Below, in pieces: positions 1 to 6,136 of a DNA stretch of 6,136 bases (positions are counted from its first letter, which is position 1; every line of letters starts with the position of its first letter). Source of the stretch: Gemmatimonadota bacterium (lineage in GTDB: Bacteria > Gemmatimonadota > Gemmatimonadetes > Gemmatimonadales > Gemmatimonadaceae). A model generated the notes under the pieces. That model worked only from the letters and a program-made list of their open reading frames with translations, ran no database searches and was not told the DNA's origin. Both the position numbers and the translations under genes were made by a program. The stretch covers positions 1-6,136 of the forward strand of contig JAOUHR010000124.1 of the NCBI GenBank assembly GCA_029884515.1, given 5' to 3'.

Positions 1-259
1 CCGGCTTGCCGGCCAACGCGCCGATGTTCCCCAGCCCGAGCACGGCCGTGCCGTTGGTGACCACGGCGACGAGGTTCCCCTTGGCCGTGTACTTGTACGC
101 GTCGTCGGGGTTCTTCTCGATCTCGAGGCAAGGTTCCGCGACCCCTGGCGAGTAGGCCAGCGCGAGGTCGCGCTGGTTGGTCAAGGGCTTGGTGGGAACG
201 ACGGCGATCTTGCCGGGGCGGCCCCGGGCGTGGTATTCGAGTGCGTCCTCGCGTTTCAT
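1..259 (-). CDS. maeB: NADP-dependent malic enzyme, N-terminal part (cut by left window edge)
   Basis: Malic enzyme oxidatively decarboxylates malate to pyruvate with NAD(P)+ in the cytoplasm. Reading the minus strand from the ATG at 259-257 gives 86 codons that run off the left edge with no stop. The product begins [18 protein letters not shown]. It carries the family's conserved N-terminal block [20 protein letters not shown] (residues 24-43), then [19 protein letters not shown] and the stretch [18 protein letters not shown] at 69-86. These closely match what I know of E. coli MaeB. The catalytic and cofactor domains lie outside the window, so I cannot say whether the C-terminal phosphotransacetylase-like domain of long MaeB proteins is present, or which cofactor is preferred. 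The gene starts 28 bp after the Mur-ligase paralogue. No clear Shine-Dalgarno sequence precedes the ATG. Its place at the end of a cyanophycin operon suggests a role in using aspartate-derived carbon; that is inference. Confidence 0.93.
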   Translation of the reverse strand, partial: MKREDALEYHARGRPGKIAVVPTKPLTNQRDLALAYSPGVAEPCLEIEKNPDDAYKYTAKGNLVAVVTNGTAVLGLGNIGALAGKP

Positions 260-265
260 CCGGGT

Positions 266-295
266 AATCTAGCCACGTCGACGGGCGTCAGTCGA
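266..295 (-). promoter_or_regulatory. Possible internal promoter for maeB, perhaps leaderless
   Basis: On the minus strand TCGACT (295-290) and TAGATT (271-266) each match 4 of 6 positions of the sigma-70 -35 and -10 consensus and are 18 bp apart. The -10-like box is an unusually A+T-rich patch for this DNA. A start site 6-7 bases after it would fall on or next to the A of the maeB ATG (259), which would give a leaderless mRNA. This agrees with the lack of a visible ribosome binding site. The -35 half overlaps the end of the upstream gene. Hexamers this weak also occur by chance, so this is only a candidate. Confidence 0.25.
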
Positions 296-2027
296 TTCCC
301 GGCAGGGGCTGCCCGGGCCGCCACCCCGCACTGCGCAGGCGTTCGACGAGGGCGAGCGTTCCGTCGCGGGCCGCCAGCGCGTGGACGGGCAGCACCAGCA
401 GGTCGCCGGGGCGTGCCCAGGCGAGGAGGTCGCGCACCCCGTCGACCTCCTCCGGCGCCATCGCGATGCGGTCGGCCGGGGCGCCGGCGGCGAGGAGCGT
501 GTCGCGCAGGATCGCCGGCACCTCGCCGGGTGCGCGGCCGCGGCGGAAGTGCGGGATGTCCTTCACCGTGACGCGGTCGGGCGCGCGGTCCCAGGCCGCA
601 CGCGCGAGAGCGCGGAGCGCCGCGTCGTCGCGGTCGCCCGCCTGTCCGAGCAGCACGCCGACGCGCCCGTCACCACGGCTGGCGTGCGCGGCGCCGAGGA
701 GTGCCGCGAGCCCGTGCGGGTTGTGCGCGTAGTCGACCCAGATCCGCACGCCCCCGAGTTCGAATCGCTGGAGCCGTCCGGGGTTGTCCTCGTTCTCCCC
801 GCCGAAGGTGCGCAGCGTGCGCGTGATGGCCTCGTCGGGCACGCCGAGGGCGCGCGCGACGTACGCCGCGCCGATCGCGTTCATCACGTTGTAGGCCGCC
901 GCGCCGCCGGCGGCGAGCGGCATCTGGGCAGCGGGAGGCACTGATCCCGGCGGGTTCGCGCGCCCGAACCAGGTCACGTGCGGCGCGGATGCGCCCGCCC
1001 CACTCCCCGTCTCCACCCGCCGCGGGGCCCCGGCCCGCGCACCCCGCGGCTCGTCCATGACGGCGCGCAGCGTGGCATCATCACCGTTCAGCACGAGCGT
1101 GCCCTCGCGCCCGAGCGCCCGCGCGACCCCGAGCTTCACCTCGGCGAGCTCGCGCTCCGACTGGATGCCGTACGCACCGAAATGATCCTCCGCGATGTTC
1201 GTGACGATCGCGGCCGCCGCCTGCGGCACGACGAGGCCGCGCCTCAGGAGCCCGCCACGCGCCGTCTCGAGCACGGCGGCGGTGACCCGCGCATCGCGGA
1301 AGATGCGGCGCGCGCCCTCCGGGCCGCTCCAGTCGCCCGAGGCGAGGCATTCGTCCTCCACGAACACGCCGTCGCTGCAGGAGTAGCCCACCTTGTGGCC
1401 GGCGGCGCGCAGCATCGCTGCCACGAGCCGCACGGTGGTGGTCTTGCCGTTGGACCCGGTGACGAGGGCGACCGGGATCGTGCCGCGGGCGCCCCAGTCC
1501 ACGTCGCCGGGGGCGGGGAGCGCGCGCATGGGCCAGCTGCGGCCGCGCGCGCCGTACCCGAGGGTGACGAGGTCGTCGTCGGTGACGAGGGGGACGCGCG
1601 CGCGCGCGGCACGCTCGGCGAGCGCGAGCAGCGCCGCATTCGCCTCGGCGGCGAGCAGCGTGCGGAGCCGTGCGACAGCGGCATCGAACGCGTCGGGGAG
1701 CCGTTCGTCCTCCGCGGCCATCGTGGCCGCGGCGCGCCGGGCGCCGTCGGTGGCGGCGCCGATCCACGCCCATTCGTTCACCAGGGTGGCGGTGAGGAGC
1801 ACGTCGATCGGCGCGGTGCAGGCGAGCGCCGCGCGCGGTCCGTCGGGCGCGACGTGCCGGCGCACGTGGGTCGTGACCTGCCAGCCGAGGGCGGCGACGA
1901 TCGCGTCGAGCCGTTCACGCCAGGCGGCGAGCTCGGCTTCGGCCCGCGCCGGGTCGAGCACGGCCTCGAGGATCACGCCCGGCGCGTCAAGCCAGAGACT
2001 GGGTCCCAGCAGGCGCCGCGAGTCCAC
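288..2027 (-). CDS. CphA-like Mur ligase lacking the ATP-grasp domain
   Basis: This 579-aa cytoplasmic protein is related to the downstream half of cyanophycin synthetase; its exact reaction is not known to me. Residues 2-25 (DSRRLLGPSLWLDAPGVILE...) resemble the CphA N-terminus. Residues 140-159, ending LVTLGYG, resemble the CphA stretch just before ATP-grasp (LVQLGYG). Then, with no ATP-grasp core, the Mur-ligase part starts: P-loop GSNGKTTT at 191-198, LETARGGLLRRG at 253-264, TNIAEDHFGAYG at 276-287, NGDD at 314-317, NVMNAIGAA at 380-388, NPGRLQ at 415-420, VDYAHNPHGL at 431-440 and GQAGDRDD at 461-468. These ATP-, metal- and fold-defining motifs look intact, so an active ATP-dependent amino-acid ligase is likely. 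In CphA the equivalent domain adds Arg to the Asp side chain. A G/A/P-rich loop occupies about 328-376. The chosen start is a GTG, 38 bp after the cphA stop, with only weak CAGG upstream. The frame stays open further upstream, and APLF just before the GTG could belong to the protein. The function is unproven. Confidence 0.85.
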   Translation of the reverse strand: MDSRRLLGPSLWLDAPGVILEAVLDPARAEAELAAWRERLDAIVAALGWQVTTHVRRHVAPDGPRAALACTAPIDVLLTATLVNEWAWIGAATDGARRAAATMAAEDERLPDAFDAAVARLRTLLAAEANAALLALAERAARARVPLVTDDDLVTLGYGARGRSWPMRALPAPGDVDWGARGTIPVALVTGSNGKTTTVRLVAAMLRAAGHKVGYSCSDGVFVEDECLASGDWSGPEGARRIFRDARVTAAVLETARGGLLRRGLVVPQAAAAIVTNIAEDHFGAYGIQSERELAEVKLGVARALGREGTLVLNGDDATLRAVMDEPRGARAGAPRRVETGSGAGASAPHVTWFGRANPPGSVPPAAQMPLAAGGAAAYNVMNAIGAAYVARALGVPDEAITRTLRTFGGENEDNPGRLQRFELGGVRIWVDYAHNPHGLAALLGAAHASRGDGRVGVLLGQAGDRDDAALRALARAAWDRAPDRVTVKDIPHFRRGRAPGEVPAILRDTLLAAGAPADRIAMAPEEVDGVRDLLAWARPGDLLVLPVHALAARDGTLALVERLRSAGWRPGQPLPGID

Positions 2028-2065
2028 GAAGAGCGGCGCCTGGGCTGCGGCGGGGGTGCGCGTGC

Positions 2066-4885
2066 TCAGTCGTCGCTCTCGCGTGCGAGCCGGACGCCGC
2101 GGTCGTCGCGCACGAGCTCGCCGACCTCGGCGGGCAGCGGTGGCGTCGCGCGGCGGCCGCCGCCGTCCATGCCGGCGCTCGCGGTGCCCACCGCCGCGCG
2201 CGGGATCGCGTGCTCCGCCGTCACCGGCTTGGTGGAGCCGGCGGGCCGGAACTGGATGATCTGCTTCCAGCTCCGCACGATCGCATCGCCGAAGATGAGC
2301 ACCAGGTCGCCGGCACGCGCCATCCGGAGCGCCGCATCCACGGCCTCCTGTTCCGCGGGGATGATCGAGACCTGCTCGTCGGGGACGCCGCAGGCCTTGA
2401 GCGCCGCGGACATGATGCCCGGCACCTCGTCACCATCGCGTCCGCGCAGGCTGTCGTCCCGGCGGCAGATGTAGTGGTCGAAGTGGCCCGCGGTCACCCG
2501 CGCGATCTCGCGGAGGTCGTCGTCGCGGCGGTCGCCGGGGCCGGCGAGCACCACGATCCTCCGCCCCGTGACATCGAGGCGCGTGGCGAGGTCGGTCATC
2601 GTGCCGATCGCGTGCGCGTTGTGCCCGTAGTCGAGGATCACCTTGAACGGGTGCTCGTCGTAGACGTTGGAGCGGCCCGGCGCCTGGAAGAAGGTCGTGT
2701 CGAAGGTGCGGAGGCCCTGCCGGATCATCTCGAGCTTGAAGCCCATCGAGAAGGCCATCGCCGCGGCGAACATCGCGTTGGAGACGTTGTGCAGCGCCCG
2801 TCCCTCGATGGTGGCCGGGACCAGGTGCGTCCAGAGGAGCGGGATGTGCGCGCCCTTGTCGTAGATCGTGATCATCTGCCCGTTGATCCCGCTCTCGAGC
2901 GAGACCGCGCGGCCGCCGGCGCGGATGTGCTCGCGCACGAGCGTGTGCGCGGGGTCGGTGGTCACGTAGCAGAGGTGCCTGGCCTCGGTGTACGAGCCCA
3001 TCTTGAGGCAGAGCGGGTCGTCGGCGTTGAGGATCGCGGTGTCGCGCGCGACCTCCACCACGACGCGCTTCACCTCGGCGAGCGCCTCGAGCGTGTCCAC
3101 GCCCTTCATGCCGAGGTGGTCGGAACGCACGTTGAGCACGGCGCCCACGTCCACGTACTGCGTGCCCATGCCGGCGCGGAGCAGGCCGCCGCGCGCCACC
3201 TCGAGCACGGCGACGTCGATCGAGGGATCGCTCAGCACGGTGCGCGTCGCGACGGGGCCGGTCATGTCACCCTCGACGGTGCGCTGGCCGTCGATGTAGA
3301 CGCCGTCGGTCGTCGTCAAACCCGGCGTCAGCCCGCCCATCTTGCAGATGTGGGCGAGCATGCGCGCGGTGGTGGTCTTGCCATTGGTGCCCGTGACCGC
3401 GGCGATCGGCACCACCGTCGGCTGGCCGGGCGGGAAGAGCATGTCGATCACGGGACCCGCGACGTCGCGCGGCTTCCCTTCGCTCGGCGCGCTGTGCATC
3501 CGGAACCCCGGCGCCGCGTTCACCTCGCAGATCGCGCCGCCGTGCTTCTTGTACGACTCGGTGATGTCGGGCGTCAGGAAGTCCACGCCGCCCACGTCGA
3601 GCCCCACCGCCTGGATCGCCCGCACCGCCATCTCGGCGTTGTCGGGGTGGATGATGTCGGTGACGTCGGTCGCCGTGCCGCCGGTGGAGAGGTTGGCGGT
3701 GGCGCGGAGTTCGACCATCTCCCCCTTGGGCGGGACGGTCTCCCCCGTGTATCCGCGCCTGCCGAGCAGCCGCTCGGCCTGTGCATCGAGCGCGAGGCGC
3801 GTGAGGACCTTCTCGTGCCCGATGCCGCGGCGCGGGTCCTTGTTCACGAGGGCGATCAACTCGGCGATGGTGTGCGTCCCGTCGCCCACCACGTGCCCCG
3901 GCGTCCGCCTGGTGGCCGCGACCAGCACGCCGTTCACCACGAGCAGGCGATGGTCCGCGCCGCTCACGAAGCTCTCGACGAGCACCGAGCGCGAGACCTC
4001 CTGTGCCGCGCGGAAGGCGGTGCGCACCGCTTCGTCGGTGGTGAGGTGGATCGCCACGGCACGGCCGTGGTTCCCATTGTACGGCTTCACCACCACCGGG
4101 TAGCCGATCCGCTTCGCGGCGCGCGCCGCGTCCTCCTCGTCCTGCACGAGCTCCTGCTGGGGCACCGGGAGGCCGAGCATCGCGAGGAGGTGGTTCGTCT
4201 CCTCCTTGTCGCTCGCGAGCTCCACGGCGATGTGCGAGGTGCGGCCGGTGATCGTCGCCTGGATGCGCTGCTGGTACTTGCCGTAGCCGAGCTGCACGAG
4301 CGACTGGTTGTTCAGCCGGAGCCAGGGGATGCCGCGGGCCTCGGCGGCGTGCACGATGGATGCGGTGCTGGGGCCCAGCGCGCGGCGCTGCGCGAACCGG
4401 ATGAAGGCGTCGCGCTCGGACTCGAAGTCGAACGGTCCGGCGTCGGCACGCGCACCGCGCAGCTCCGCGGGCAGGAGCGAGTCGAGGAAGTCGAGCGCGA
4501 GCGTGCCCGCGGCGAGTCCCTCGTCCCGCTGCTCGTACTCGTAGACCACGTGGTACACGCCGGGCGTCCCCGTGCCGCGGGTCTTGCCGAAGGTGACCTT
4601 GATGCCGGCGATGTTCTGCAGTTCGATCGCCACGTGCTCGAGCACGTGGCCCATCCAGGTCCCCTCGTCCTCGGTGAGGCGGCGGACGAAGCCGCCGGGT
4701 TCGCCGTACGAGCAGCCGTGTTCGCGGAGGCCGGGGAGCGCGGTGAGCAGCGCGTCGATGAACGGCTGGCCGAGCCGGACACTCGGCCACTCCTCCAGCG
4801 CGCCGAGGTCGAGTTCGAGGCGGATGACCGGGAAATGGGCGTAGAGCGACGGGCCGACGTAGACCGAGCGATCGAGGATGCGCAT
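2066..4885 (-). CDS. cphA: Cyanophycin synthetase
   Basis: CphA builds cyanophycin, a poly-Asp backbone with Arg on each beta-carboxyl, using ATP for both bonds in the cytoplasm. The 939-aa product has all three expected parts. The N domain (about 1-160) starts MRILDRSVYVGPSLYAHFPV and contains HVLEHVAIELQ (80-90) and GKTRGTGTPGVYHVVYEY (100-117). ATP-grasp (about 165-485) has VVVKPYNGNHGRAV (264-277), LVESFVSGADHRLLV (302-316) and the metal-binding ICEVNAAPGFRMH (452-464, E454 and N456). The Mur-ligase part (about 490-880) has P-loop GTNGKTTT (499-506), LEVARGGLLRAG (561-572), RSDHLG (587-592), NADD (620-623), PGRSN (736-740), LDYGHNAHAIG (751-761) and AGPGDRRDDD (781-790). It is longer than typical CphA (about 870-900 aa) because of a tail of about 55 residues after FRPAG (879-883). 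ATG start, 16 bp after the cphB stop. The second substrate (Arg or Lys) cannot be read from the sequence; Arg is the default. Confidence 0.97.
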   Translation of the reverse strand: MRILDRSVYVGPSLYAHFPVIRLELDLGALEEWPSVRLGQPFIDALLTALPGLREHGCSYGEPGGFVRRLTEDEGTWMGHVLEHVAIELQNIAGIKVTFGKTRGTGTPGVYHVVYEYEQRDEGLAAGTLALDFLDSLLPAELRGARADAGPFDFESERDAFIRFAQRRALGPSTASIVHAAEARGIPWLRLNNQSLVQLGYGKYQQRIQATITGRTSHIAVELASDKEETNHLLAMLGLPVPQQELVQDEEDAARAAKRIGYPVVVKPYNGNHGRAVAIHLTTDEAVRTAFRAAQEVSRSVLVESFVSGADHRLLVVNGVLVAATRRTPGHVVGDGTHTIAELIALVNKDPRRGIGHEKVLTRLALDAQAERLLGRRGYTGETVPPKGEMVELRATANLSTGGTATDVTDIIHPDNAEMAVRAIQAVGLDVGGVDFLTPDITESYKKHGGAICEVNAAPGFRMHSAPSEGKPRDVAGPVIDMLFPPGQPTVVPIAAVTGTNGKTTTARMLAHICKMGGLTPGLTTTDGVYIDGQRTVEGDMTGPVATRTVLSDPSIDVAVLEVARGGLLRAGMGTQYVDVGAVLNVRSDHLGMKGVDTLEALAEVKRVVVEVARDTAILNADDPLCLKMGSYTEARHLCYVTTDPAHTLVREHIRAGGRAVSLESGINGQMITIYDKGAHIPLLWTHLVPATIEGRALHNVSNAMFAAAMAFSMGFKLEMIRQGLRTFDTTFFQAPGRSNVYDEHPFKVILDYGHNAHAIGTMTDLATRLDVTGRRIVVLAGPGDRRDDDLREIARVTAGHFDHYICRRDDSLRGRDGDEVPGIMSAALKACGVPDEQVSIIPAEQEAVDAALRMARAGDLVLIFGDAIVRSWKQIIQFRPAGSTKPVTAEHAIPRAAVGTASAGMDGGGRRATPPLPAEVGELVRDDRGVRLARESDD
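4629..4650. repeat. 22-bp perfect palindrome inside cphA
   Basis: The 22 bases read identically on both strands, with a central CTCGAG flanked by CACGTG on each side. They fall on the codons for G-H-V-L-E-H-V-A (residues 79-86 of CphA). CAC/GTG and CTC/GAG are reverse complements, so the conserved peptide written in G+C-rich codons gives the palindrome almost automatically. A regulatory role is not needed to explain it. Confidence 0.9.
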
Positions 4886-4897
4886 GGCCTAAAGCTG

Positions 4898-4903
4898 CAC
4901 CTC
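4898..4903 (-). promoter_or_regulatory. Ribosome binding site of cphA
   Basis: GAGGTG on the minus strand is a good complement to the 3' end of 16S rRNA. It ends 12 bases before the cphA ATG, slightly long spacing. It overlaps the TGA stop of cphB (4904-4902), so ribosomes finishing cphB would arrive on the cphA initiation region. A shorter TAGG lies nearer the ATG but is weaker. Confidence 0.5.
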
Positions 4904-5744
4904 AGGTCTTGGTGACGGCGAGGGAGCCGGCGGATGCCTTGCGCGTGTGGAGGTTGAACGTGGCGCCGCGGATCAGCACGTGCATCGTGAGCCCGAGCAC
5001 GGACACGGGATCGTCCGCCTTCGCCTGGTCCATGGACGAGAACTTGAGGTTCTCGGCGTCCACCACCGTGAGCGTGCCGCTCCCCTCCACCTCCACCGTC
5101 AGGTCGGGACCGATGAACGCGGCGGTGTCCTCGTCGAGGCCCAGGCCGATGAGGAAGGGATTGAAGGCGAGTGCCGTGATGAGGCGGCCGAGCCGGTTGC
5201 GCTGGGTGAAGTGCTGGTCGATCACCACGCGGTTCGTGAGGCCGAGCCCGGGCGCCAGCGTCACCGAGCCCGCGTGCGGCGTCACGTTGTCCTCGCCGAA
5301 GGCGATCATGTGCTCGGAGAGGAAGCTCGCCCCCGCACTGGTGCCGCAGACGTGCACGCCGCGCGCATTCATCTCGCGGAGCAGTCGGGCCACGTTCGTG
5401 CCGCCGATCACCGTGGAGAGCCGCAACTGGTTGCCGCCGGTGACGAAGACGCCGTCGCACTCCGCCAGCTCGTCGAGGCGGCCCTTCTCGTACGCATCGC
5501 GGCGCGTGTCGAAGTCGAAGACGATCGCCTCGGCCGCACCGATCTCGCGGAAGAGCGCCTGGTAGCGGGCGCCCGTGTCGCCGAGCTTGGACGCGGTCGG
5601 GATGACGGCGACGCGCGCGTCGCGTCCGCCGCACAGCGCCACGAACCGCTCGAGGATCATCGGCGACTGCTCCTTCTGCTCCCCACCGCCGATGGGGATG
5701 ATCCAGCCGCGGGACTGCCCGTCGGCCACCTTGGCCGGGCTCAC
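4902..5744 (-). CDS. cphB: Cyanophycinase (intracellular, peptidase S51)
   Basis: Cyanophycinase degrades cyanophycin to beta-Asp-Arg dipeptides by exo-cleavage with a catalytic serine. From the GTG at 5744 the product is 280 aa, close to the roughly 270-280 aa usual for CphB. Visible signatures are GWIIPIGGGEQ (13-23), VAVIPTAS (45-52), GVFVTGGNQLRLS (98-110), the nucleophile elbow GTSAGA (134-139, Ser136), VIDQHFTQRNRLGRL (174-188, with the probable catalytic His178) and GLGLDEDTAAF (200-210). No signal peptide is seen, so it should be cytoplasmic like CphB rather than exported like CphE. The frame is open upstream, with an ATG at 5807. I prefer the GTG because it overlaps the iadA stop (GTGA), has GGAG 7 bases upstream, and the upstream residues are R/G-rich and lie inside iadA. 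Its position between the dipeptidase and the synthetase fits a shared cyanophycin operon. Confidence 0.95.
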   Translation of the reverse strand: MSPAKVADGQSRGWIIPIGGGEQKEQSPMILERFVALCGGRDARVAVIPTASKLGDTGARYQALFREIGAAEAIVFDFDTRRDAYEKGRLDELAECDGVFVTGGNQLRLSTVIGGTNVARLLREMNARGVHVCGTSAGASFLSEHMIAFGEDNVTPHAGSVTLAPGLGLTNRVVIDQHFTQRNRLGRLITALAFNPFLIGLGLDEDTAAFIGPDLTVEVEGSGTLTVVDAENLKFSSMDQAKADDPVSVLGLTMHVLIRGATFNLHTRKASAGSLAVTKT

Positions 5745-6136
5745 GCCTGCGCTCCGGCCGCTTCGAAGGTGCCGCCCCGGACCACGCGCCCATCCACCAC
5801 GTGCCACGCGCCGTTCGCCATCACGTCGGTCACGCCTCCGTTGTCGTCGAGTACCACGAGGTCCGCATCCTGTCCCACGTCCAGCGTGCCCTTCCGGCGG
5901 AGCCGCAGGAGCCGGGCCGGGTTCGCGGTGAACGCCGGGAGCACGCGCTCCAGCGGCTGGTCCATCGCGAGCAGCGCGGCGAGCGTGCCCGCGAGCGCAC
6001 CGGGATCGCCCACGTCCATGCTCGCGATGCGCCCGTCGCCGTCGAACACGGGCAGGCAGCCGCCGCCGTCGGAGCTGATCGTCACGCGCTCCGGCGGTGC
6101 CCCCGCGTCGGGTAGCGGAGCAGCGCGACCTCCGCC
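5741..6136 (-). CDS. iadA: Isoaspartyl dipeptidase (beta-aspartyl peptidase), C-terminal part, cut by right window edge
   Basis: IadA is a metal-dependent amidohydrolase that hydrolyses beta-aspartyl dipeptides. Here the likely substrate is the beta-Asp-Arg released by cyanophycinase, giving free Asp and Arg. The window holds the last 131 codons and the TGA; the start lies beyond the right edge. Visible residues begin GGGRAAPLPDAGAPPERV, followed by ISSDGGGCLPVFDGDG, where the Asp of SSDG (residue 23 of the visible part) corresponds to the catalytic Asp of the family (Asp285 in E. coli IadA). Then come FTANPARLLRL and the typical amidohydrolase C-terminus KGTLDVGQDADLVVLD (82-97), ending with VVDGRVVRGGTFEAAGAQA. 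The ending closely matches E. coli IadA (KGEILPGNDADLLVM...KGTFE). An internal GTG at 6085 is not a credible start, because the codons before it continue the conserved PPERV sequence. The metal-binding HxH and Lys/Glu ligands lie outside the window. Confidence 0.92.
   Translation of the reverse strand, partial: GGGRAAPLPDAGAPPERVTISSDGGGCLPVFDGDGRIASMDVGDPGALAGTLAALLAMDQPLERVLPAFTANPARLLRLRRKGTLDVGQDADLVVLDDNGGVTDVMANGAWHVVDGRVVRGGTFEAAGAQA
5752..5755 (-). promoter_or_regulatory. Ribosome binding site of cphB, supporting the GTG start
   Basis: GGAG on the minus strand lies 7 bases before the GTG at 5744-5742, ideal spacing. It sits inside the last codons of iadA, just before the GTGA start/stop overlap (5744-5741), and implies translational coupling of iadA and cphB. 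This decides the start in favour of GTG over the in-frame ATG at 5807. Confidence 0.55.

Noticed and set aside
1434..1448. 15-base direct repeat shared with 3368-3382
   Set aside because: Both copies encode the GKTTT part of the P-loop in two paralogous Mur-ligase domains, so shared ancestry and codon use explain it; not a mobile or recombination repeat.
1594..1610. Alternating CG tract that could form Z-DNA
   Set aside because: It encodes an Ala/Arg stretch (RAARARVP) in the Mur-ligase paralogue and is no longer than expected by chance in DNA of this composition.
978..2474. Plus-strand open frame of about 500 codons
   Set aside because: It runs antisense across the Mur-ligase paralogue and the end of cphA, has biased Arg/Gly/Ala composition and matches no family; open only because stop codons are rare at this G+C content.
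4054..4070. 7-bp inverted repeat with a 3-base loop
   Set aside because: It lies within the ATP-grasp codons of cphA (around NHGRAVAIH) and is explained by coding sequence in G+C-rich DNA; no terminator-like T run follows.
2210..4915. Long plus-strand open frame of about 900 codons opposite cphA
   Set aside because: It is the mirror of cphA in G+C-rich DNA. The product is dominated by Arg, His, Val, Asp and Glu, has no recognisable domain, and the minus-strand frame carries every cyanophycin synthetase motif.
5745..5807. N-terminal extension of cyanophycinase to the ATG at 5807
   Set aside because: The 21 extra residues are R/G/S-rich, lie inside the iadA coding sequence and do not resemble CphB; the GTG at 5744 has a well-spaced GGAG and a GTGA overlap with the iadA stop.

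Overview
The window is very G+C-rich (by eye about 70%) and densely coded. All five genes lie on the minus strand, with gaps of 16-38 bp or a 4-bp overlap, so it reads as one operon transcribed from the right edge to the left edge. The sequence alone does not fix the taxon. The G+C content, codon use and gene set suggest a heterotrophic soil or freshwater bacterium. Gemmatimonadota, Acidobacteriota or a proteobacterium are all possible, and I only lean weakly to the first. I see no RNA genes, mobile elements, CRISPR arrays or long non-coding stretches.

In transcription order the genes are: the 3' end of iadA (isoaspartyl dipeptidase, cut by the right edge); cphB (intracellular cyanophycinase, serine peptidase S51 family), coupled to iadA by a GTGA overlap; cphA (cyanophycin synthetase, 939 aa, with N-terminal, ATP-grasp and Mur-ligase parts); a 579-aa CphA paralogue that keeps an N-terminal region and a complete-looking Mur-ligase part but has no ATP-grasp core; and the 5' end of a maeB-type malic enzyme gene, cut by the left edge.

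Together they form an almost closed cyanophycin cycle. CphA polymerises Asp and Arg into multi-L-arginyl-poly-L-aspartate. CphB cuts the polymer to beta-Asp-Arg dipeptides. IadA splits these into Asp and Arg. Malic enzyme could carry aspartate-derived C4 carbon (via oxaloacetate and malate) to pyruvate and reducing power; this last link is inference from gene order.

The least explained element is the CphA-like Mur ligase. It looks like CphA with about 265 residues of ATP-grasp removed, the reverse of cyanobacterial CphA2, which keeps ATP-grasp and loses the Mur-ligase ATP site. Its P-loop and other Mur motifs are intact, so it is probably an active amino-acid ligase with an unknown role in the cyanophycin pathway. 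Smaller points of interest are a possible leaderless promoter for maeB, a 22-bp palindrome encoding the HxxEH motif of CphA, and an unusual C-terminal tail on CphA.
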